Shown piece after piece: positions 59,504 to 64,000 of a DNA stretch of 64,000 bases. Both the position numbers and the translations under genes were made by a program. Origin of the DNA: DATAAP01 sp041690495 (lineage in GTDB: Bacteria > Pseudomonadota > Alphaproteobacteria > CACIAM-22H2). Every line of letters starts with the position of its first letter. The stretch's first letter is position 1. The DNA lies in assembly GCA_041690495.1 (NCBI GenBank), contig JAWLHE010000003.1:1-64000 (forward strand). The letters are read 5' to 3'. The notes beneath the pieces are model-generated. The model made no database searches. It was given only the letters and a program-made list of their open reading frames with translations, and had not been told where the DNA came from.

Positions 59504-62179
59504 ATGTGGAAGATCCTCCCACGCCGCGACACCGATGCAAGCAACATGGTCGGCAATGTCGTGCTTGGCGACGTCACCGGCAACTTGACTATGAACTTCT
59601 CATCGGGACAAGCCATCGCACAGGCCCCATATCTTGTCTGGCATGAACTGCCAGAAGATCCCGACGAAATCTTCAAGATGCTTTCGTGGCAAGTTCGACT
59701 GACCCCGACATTCGGTCGTGAGCGAGAACTCGCCCATATTTCTGATTGGATAAGACACACAAGAAGCCCGCGAATCCGCTTCATTTCTGGACTTGGCGGG
59801 GCAGGCAAGACCAGGCTCGCAGCCGAGACCGCTGACCGTTTCCGTCAAGAAGGATGGAGTGCGGGACTATGGCGCCTCGACAGACCAGCGATTCTACCGT
59901 TGCGCGAAAAGGGGCTACTCCTGATCGTTGATTATCCCGAAGAGCAACGCGCCATGCTGCATGCGTTGCTACGCGACCTATCGACACTGGAATCGACCCC
60001 GGCTCCAATCCGCTTGATGCTGTTAAGCCGCCAACCGTTCGAATGGTGGCGCGATGTTATTGATGCGGCAGGTGCGAGTCAGATTGTTGACCACCAAAAC
60101 ATCGCTTTGGAATCGTTAACGGAGGATGCCGCTGCAGAATTGTTCAAAGCTGCGAGTGACAGATTGTCCGAGCACTATGGACGAACTGTTGAGCCAAGGA
60201 GCGAGTCGGAAATTCGACGTTGGATAGCTCAGGACGGGAGCACGCACACACTCCCGCTCTTCGTTTCAGCTGCTGCAATTCACAGCGTACTAGTTGGCAG
60301 TAACACTTTGACCTTTCATGGCAGCAAAATTGTCAGCGAACTGGTTCGGCATGAGCGAAGGCGATTAAATGGAGCCGGACGGTCCGCCGGACTGGGCACT
60401 GATGGACTTGCTCGCTTAACCGGTCTTGCAGCAGCTTCGGGCGAACTCGATGCCACAGCGCTACAACGCCTCGCGGAGCCGAGGCTCCAACTCGGGGTAC
60501 CGCCACCCGTGGATGTGGTAGATGCCGTCCGGCAAGCACCCGGCTGGAATGGTGCTTTGTTGCCGGCGCCTACCCCAGACGTTCTCGCGGCAGAATTGCT
60601 CGCACAAGTACTAGAGCAGCGGCACGATGTTGCACATGAATGGATGTGGGCCGCCATCGAGACCAACGGCCCTGAACTCACCGATCGACTGGGGCGCGTT
60701 CTTTATGACCTTGGTATTGTCTCTGTGCCACATCAGAGACTACTTCAGTCCACTCTAATCAAAATGGTGCGGGCTGAACCGAATCGGGCGGCACGTCTGG
60801 ATTTCGTCGTGACAGGCCAATTGCCTGTTGGCTTGGAGCAGCTCGGTATCGAAATATGTCAGATTCTCCTGACACGAAGCGACGGTGGGCTAGTTAGGGC
60901 TACACTGCTTACAAATTTCTCCAACTGTCTAAACCAGGCTGGCGAGTACGGCCGAGCGCTGACCGCAGCCCGTAATGCTGTTGAGATCTGGCGTCGCTTG
61001 GCTGCCGAGGATCCTGCCCACTTCGAAGAGAAACTGGCAATCGGCCTTTTTGGCCTATCGCACCGACTAATCGAAACCGGTAGTGCCCGTGATGCACTGG
61101 ACGCAATCAATGAGGCCATCGGAATATGGACCCGTCTTGCCGTCCAGAATCCTCGGCACTTCGAGTCTGTGGCTAACGGCTTCAACAACTTGTCCAACTG
61201 CCTGAGTGAGCTCGGCGACCGCGCTGGAGCACTAGAGGCAATTCGCAAGGCCGTCGCCCTGAAACGTTGGCTTGCCACCCAAGATCCTCATTATTTCGAT
61301 CCAGCGCTGGCAGGCACTCTAAACAATCTTTCTAGCCGCCTAAGCGACACTGGCAACCATGCTGGCGCGCTGGCAGCAATCCAAGAAGCCGTCGGACTAT
61401 GGCGTCAGGTCGCGGCACAAGACCCTGGTCGTTATGAGCCGGAGCTGGCGGGCAGCCTCAATAACTTGTCCACCCAACTGAGAGAGTCCGGCCATCACGC
61501 TCGCGCGCTAGACACGATCCGCGAAGCTGTGGCGATACGGCGACGGCTTACGGCCCAAAATCCTGGACGGTTCGAGGCAGACTTGGCACGCAGCCTTAAC
61601 AATCTTTCGAACTGTCTGAGCGACGGAGACGATCACGTCGGCGCGCTAGCGGCAATCCGTGAGAGTGTCCAGATTCGCCGTGGCCTTGCTGACAAGAGCC
61701 CTGCCCGCTACGAGCCGGAGTTGGCCGACGGCCTCTACAATCTTTCCGCCTGCCTGAGTGAAGTCGGACATCGCGCTGATGCACTTAAGACGATCAAAAA
61801 GGCTGTCGAGATTCATCGCCGTCTTACCGCCCATAATCCCGTCCGTTGGGGGCCAATGCTGGCGCAGAGCCTCAACCTACTTTCCTCCTGTCTGCGTGAC
61901 GTGGGGGAGAGTGCCGGTGCGCTGGAGGCAATCCGTGAGAGCATCCAGATTCGCCGTCGCCTTGCCGCCGCCAACCCTGCTCTTTTTGAGCTGATGCTGG
62001 CGCGTGGTCTCAATAACCTTTCCAGATGTCTAAGCGAAGTTAACGACGTTGGTGGTGCGCTGGATGCAATCGGGGAAGCCATCGAAATTTGGCGCCGACT
62101 CGCCGCGCAGAATCCGACTCGCTTTGGGCCAGATCTAGCGGACAGCCTCAACGAACTTAGGAGGCTTCGCGACAGATAA
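59504..62179 (+). CDS. STAND (NB-ARC-like) ATPase with nine 46-residue TPR-like repeats and N-terminal signalling motif
   Basis: An 891-residue protein. Residues 15-32 are a Gly/Asn-patterned segment (M-V-G-N-V-V-L-G-D-V-T-G-N-L-T-M-N-F). Residues 65-450 are a STAND NTPase: F-G-R-E-R-E-L, Walker A G-L-G-G-A-G-K-T (96-103), Walker B L-L-L-I-V-D-Y (138-144), sensor-like L-L-S-R-Q-P-F. From about 470 to the end nine tandem repeats of 46 residues follow the pattern N-L-S-x-C-L-S-E-x-G...A-L-x-A-I-x-E-A-V-x-I-x-R-x-L-A-x-x-P. The protein is a candidate intracellular sensor that oligomerises on ligand binding. The residue 15-32 motif is repeated in the adjacent two-TM protein. ATG 59504 is used; ATG 59546 would cut into the motif. 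Confidence 0.85.
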   Translation: MWKILPRRDTDASNMVGNVVLGDVTGNLTMNFSSGQAIAQAPYLVWHELPEDPDEIFKMLSWQVRLTPTFGRERELAHISDWIRHTRSPRIRFISGLGGAGKTRLAAETADRFRQEGWSAGLWRLDRPAILPLREKGLLLIVDYPEEQRAMLHALLRDLSTLESTPAPIRLMLLSRQPFEWWRDVIDAAGASQIVDHQNIALESLTEDAAAELFKAASDRLSEHYGRTVEPRSESEIRRWIAQDGSTHTLPLFVSAAAIHSVLVGSNTLTFHGSKIVSELVRHERRRLNGAGRSAGLGTDGLARLTGLAAASGELDATALQRLAEPRLQLGVPPPVDVVDAVRQAPGWNGALLPAPTPDVLAAELLAQVLEQRHDVAHEWMWAAIETNGPELTDRLGRVLYDLGIVSVPHQRLLQSTLIKMVRAEPNRAARLDFVVTGQLPVGLEQLGIEICQILLTRSDGGLVRATLLTNFSNCLNQAGEYGRALTAARNAVEIWRRLAAEDPAHFEEKLAIGLFGLSHRLIETGSARDALDAINEAIGIWTRLAVQNPRHFESVANGFNNLSNCLSELGDRAGALEAIRKAVALKRWLATQDPHYFDPALAGTLNNLSSRLSDTGNHAGALAAIQEAVGLWRQVAAQDPGRYEPELAGSLNNLSTQLRESGHHARALDTIREAVAIRRRLTAQNPGRFEADLARSLNNLSNCLSDGDDHVGALAAIRESVQIRRGLADKSPARYEPELADGLYNLSACLSEVGHRADALKTIKKAVEIHRRLTAHNPVRWGPMLAQSLNLLSSCLRDVGESAGALEAIRESIQIRRRLAAANPALFELMLARGLNNLSRCLSEVNDVGGALDAIGEAIEIWRRLAAQNPTRFGPDLADSLNELRRLRDR

Positions 62180-62186
62180 AGAGAAA

Positions 62187-62468
62187 CTACCCCCCGAACA
62201 GGGCTGGGTGGTCAACATAGAAACTATAGGCAGCCAGCACTAGCAGCAGTACGCCGATCACCCAAGATACGACGTCGCCAGTCGGTTTCGTCGGTTTAGG
62301 TGAAACATCCCCTGTAGAAGCGTAATTCATTGTGACGGTACCTCGCGCGTCTCCACCAATTACATTGCCTGAAATGTTTCCCCGCATGCGCGTGCTGTTT
62401 CGACGGAATATGGCAAGCAATATAAACGCAATGCCTGCCAACAGCATTAAGACGAATTCCAGTGACAT
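62187..62468 (-). CDS. Small two-transmembrane protein sharing the STAND signalling motif (candidate effector)
   Basis: A 93-residue membrane protein: helix 1 at residues 3-21 followed by F-R-R-N-S-T-R, a central segment at 30-50 (S-G-N-V-I-G-G-D-A-R-G-T-V-T-M-N-Y), a Pro/Lys linker and helix 2 at 66-84. Residues 34-49 match STAND residues 17-32 at 9 of 16 positions, with V/I, L/V and F/Y as conservative changes. It is convergent with the STAND gene, seven bases between stops. A membrane-disrupting effector recruited through the shared motif is the working hypothesis. No family was recognised. Confidence 0.75.
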   Translation of the reverse strand: MSLEFVLMLLAGIAFILLAIFRRNSTRMRGNISGNVIGGDARGTVTMNYASTGDVSPKPTKPTGDVVSWVIGVLLLVLAAYSFYVDHPALFGG

Positions 62469-62914
62469 GACTTGTCATTCCTAAACGGGCGACACGTAGG
62501 AATACCGCAGCCGCTGGCCATAATTATGCGAAACGCGTAGAAGCCGCACAAGGGACTTGCCGAAGGCCTCGGTTCTACCGTTTGGTTGCGCCACGCCACA
62601 ATACGAGATGGTGTTGAACGTTCCCCGAGCCGAATTTCGTGGTTCCGAAATGCCCTAGCCCTTGCTGTTTAATGGCAAAGCGGACTTGATCGCGTTCAGG
62701 CGCCGGTCCTCTACGACCGGCGCTAGCGATGACACGCAGCAGACCCATTTTTGAGGCCGGGGGTTAAGCAGCCGACCACCACCGGCGTTCACTACTTCGG
62801 CTACTCTGAGACGATATCGGGCGTTGAGGCGCACAAATCACATCGTCTTCGGATCCGGCTGGTGCGACCAATCCGGATCGGTCGAGCAGAGGCTCGCTCG
62901 CGTCTTCACTACGC
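62469..62914. other. 446-base non-coding right part of the insertion
   Basis: No gene seen. It contains the presumed promoter of the small membrane gene and a strong hairpin at 62700-62723 (GCGCCGGTC-type arm 62700-62708 pairing with 62715-62723 around CTCTAC). No transposase remnant or terminal inverted repeat was found up to the boundary at 62914/62915. Confidence 0.55.
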
Positions 62915-62995
62915 CCCACCACGCCGACAGCTTCTCGTGCCGGGCGAGTTCGCGCTCCCCTTCCGGCGCCATCGTGAAATAGGCGAGCATCGGGG
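62915..62995. repeat. 81-bp direct repeat at right edge of the insertion
   Basis: Second copy of 59277-59357, with two mismatches. It sets the right boundary of the inserted DNA at 62914/62915. Confidence 0.9.
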
Positions 62996-63043
62996 CGAGG
63001 TGGAAGTCGGCGAGCGACGGGCGGCCGCCGACGAGGGCGTCCG
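62915..63043 (-). pseudogene. Glutathione S-transferase, internal fragment (right half)
   Basis: Read leftward, the sequence encodes A-L-V-G-G-R-P-S-L-A-D-F-H-L-A-P-M-L-A-Y-F then M-A-P-E-G-E-R-E-L, the central-to-C-terminal part of a GST. It shares 62915-62995 with the left fragment and extends further upstream in the gene to 63043, where it is fused to a copy of the gamma-glutamyltransferase 3' end. The N-terminal half of the GST is missing. Confidence 0.8.
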
Positions 63044-63084
63044 GCGCGGCGACGGCGTGGTGGCGGCGTACTGACCGGGCCGGC
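63044..63084. repeat. 41-bp direct repeat, right copy
   Basis: Identical to 58823-58863 and encodes the last residues (G-D-G-V-V-A-A-Y) and stop of the second gamma-glutamyltransferase. Here it is fused directly to the GST remnant, showing a second rearrangement next to the insertion. Confidence 0.9.
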
Positions 63085-63584
63085 AGTTTCAGTGTTTCAC
63101 GTGTTTCAGCCGTTACGACCGTTTCACCGTTTCGCGCATTTCGGCGGCTCGGGTCGTTGTGCAGCGCCGCCTTCCTGCCCGCCTTGGCCGCGAGCCCATG
63201 AAGCCCCGCCGCGAGCGGCTAAGCCTCTGAATTTTCGCATATAACCGCACTGCGTCACCGCTTCGGGGGAGATTGCGCCCCGCTACCCTCTCCCCGTTGG
63301 GGCCGCTTGCGGGAGAGGTGATTTCAAGGCGCAATGCGGGCGCCCGGAAGGTACATGGTTTGTTCCTGATCTTCAATCACAGGCCACGCCTGCCGGCGCA
63401 GTCGCCAACCTCGCGTCAAGAGAGCCTTTGCTGTCCGGTAAGGTCGAGGCGCTCGCCAGCCGCTGATAGCGGAGCCATTCGCCCGCCAAAGCGCCTGCCA
63501 GCCTGTCGGAACAGCGAACCGCCGGTTCCTTGCCATCCAGGGCGATCTGATAGTTAACTGAGGGTCGACGCGGCACGGGCAAGC
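63085..63584. other. 500-base region without a recognisable gene
   Basis: Begins with a GTTTCA-rich tract (to about 63140) like that after 58871. A hairpin with arms CCTCTCCC (63287-63294) and GGGAGAGG (63311-63318) is of the ACCCTCTCCCC type often seen between rhizobial genes. Nothing else was recognised. Confidence 0.55.
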
Positions 63585-64000
63585 TTGATCGACAACGATA
63601 CCATCCTGCTCGAGGGCAACTCCACGACCGGTCTGCCGTTGCGGGAGATTCTGGCGCGGGTTTCCGCGTGCGTGGGCGTGCTGACGCCGGAGGGCGTCCT
63701 GATCGAGGTGAACCAGGGTCCGCTCCAGGCGCTCGGTTTCCGGACGGAGGATGCACTCGGCAAGCCGGCATGGGAGACGCCGTTTTGCGCCCGGTCGCCG
63801 CAGGCCCAGGCGCAGATCAAGGATGCGGTAGCGCGCGCGGCGCGCGGCGAAAACATCCGTTTCGACGTGGATGTCGCCGGCGAACCGCCGATGACTCTCG
63901 ACGTGCAGTTCGCGCCGAGCCTGGACGAGCATGGCCGCACCGCCTATGTCGTGGCCACGGCCGTGGATGTTACCGGCCAGCGCCGCACCGAAGAGGCACT
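63585..64000 (+). CDS. PAS-domain signalling protein, N-terminal part (runs off the window)
   Basis: The open frame from a TTG at 63585 encodes a PAS domain: V-S-A-C-V-G-V-L-T-P-E-G-V-L-I-E-V-N-Q-G, A-L-G-F-R-T-E-D-A-L-G-K-P-A-W-E-T-P-F and V-V-A-T-A-V-D-V-T-G-Q-R-R-T-E-E-A, the last being the usual PAS/PAC exit toward a kinase or cyclase. A stop at 63555-63557 limits upstream extension and no ATG is available, so the start may be TTG or the gene may be 5'-truncated. The output domain lies outside the window. Confidence 0.75.
   Translation, partial: MIDNDTILLEGNSTTGLPLREILARVSACVGVLTPEGVLIEVNQGPLQALGFRTEDALGKPAWETPFCARSPQAQAQIKDAVARAARGENIRFDVDVAGEPPMTLDVQFAPSLDEHGRTAYVVATAVDVTGQRRTEEA

Larger units (their letters stand above)
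59358..62914. mobile_element. 3.56-kb insertion (genomic islet) carrying a STAND gene and a small membrane gene
   Basis: The segment interrupts a GST gene and is bounded by 81-bp direct copies of GST sequence. It looks AT-richer than its neighbours and uses less biased codons. It holds only two genes and no transposase, integrase or terminal inverted repeat was seen, so how it entered is unknown. Cargo of this kind is typical of defence islets. Confidence 0.7.

Noticed and set aside
60910..62150. Periodic 138-bp DNA repeats inside the STAND gene considered as a repeat array
   Set aside because: They are in frame and encode 46-residue TPR-like repeats, so they are part of the protein.
62751..63074. 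Plus-strand open frame spanning the right insertion boundary
   Set aside because: It crosses from inserted DNA into antisense GST sequence and the copied gamma-glutamyltransferase tail; a chance frame.
58871..63140. GTTTCA-rich tracts considered as CRISPR arrays
   Set aside because: Repeat units are too short and irregular, there are no uniform spacers, and no cas genes are present.

Overview
The window is one continuous, gene-dense, GC-rich chromosomal segment. It is most consistent with an alphaproteobacterium of the Hyphomicrobiales (Rhizobiales). Supporting signs are groESL under a CIRCE element, an Usg-family protein, a COX15-type heme A synthase, MarR and LivHM gene styles, many 4-bp ATGA/GTGA overlaps, and GTG/TTG starts. 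No rRNA, tRNA, CRISPR array or transposase was seen.

Layout. 0-0.6 kb: groES and the start of groEL on the minus strand, with promoter and CIRCE. 0.7-1.4 kb: usg and a small ORF. 1.4-28.4 kb: an N-heterocycle (nicotinate-type) catabolic region. Plus-strand genes encode an enamidase-like amidohydrolase, a nitrilase-family amidase, an AEC transporter and a DUF1989 protein. A ten-gene minus-strand operon (18.5 to 6.5 kb) encodes a molybdenum hydroxylase (FAD subunit plus fused FeS/Mo subunit), a 6-hydroxynicotinate-reductase-like FeS protein, a UPF0280 protein, two PF06684 paralogs and a Liv-type ABC importer. A second minus-strand unit (28.3 to 24.3 kb) encodes a MarR regulator and a 1169-residue flavin/FeS oxidoreductase resembling fused NfnB-NfnA. 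Both units share a near-identical upstream motif, so the MarR protein probably controls both. The inferred chemistry is hydroxylation, ferredoxin-type reduction of the ring, then hydrolytic ring opening. Embedded in this region are a PAS-GGDEF-EAL protein and a MATE / APH-kinase / divergent-enolase operon.

28.6-33.7 kb: ctaA and a zinc-uptake locus (znuBC-zur divergent from znuA across a Zur-box-like palindrome), followed by a Tat-exported CPYCGC protein and HupE. 33.8-43.4 kb: mixed genes, namely an orphan histidine kinase, an HTH-TPR regulator, a cytochrome c, a PEP-CTERM protein with an odd tail, methyltransferases, an isocitrate-lyase-superfamily enzyme, tam and rlmI. 43.4-58.9 kb: peptide/nucleoside scavenging, with two gamma-glutamyltransferases, an M20 hydrolase, a P1 peptidase, a nucleoside hydrolase, a five-gene Dpp-type importer, a PH-domain protein, an EamA permease, Xgpt and an inositol-monophosphatase-like enzyme.

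59.4-62.9 kb: an AT-richer insertion splits a glutathione S-transferase gene and is bounded by an 81-bp duplication of the target. It carries a STAND/NB-ARC-like ATPase with nine 46-residue TPR-like repeats and, convergently, a 93-residue two-transmembrane protein. Both proteins contain the same short G-N-V...G-D..G...T-M-N motif. The arrangement resembles NLR-effector pairs that signal through homotypic amyloid-like motifs, and it is the best candidate in this window for an undescribed (probably anti-phage or cell-suicide) system. The window ends inside a PAS-domain sensor gene.
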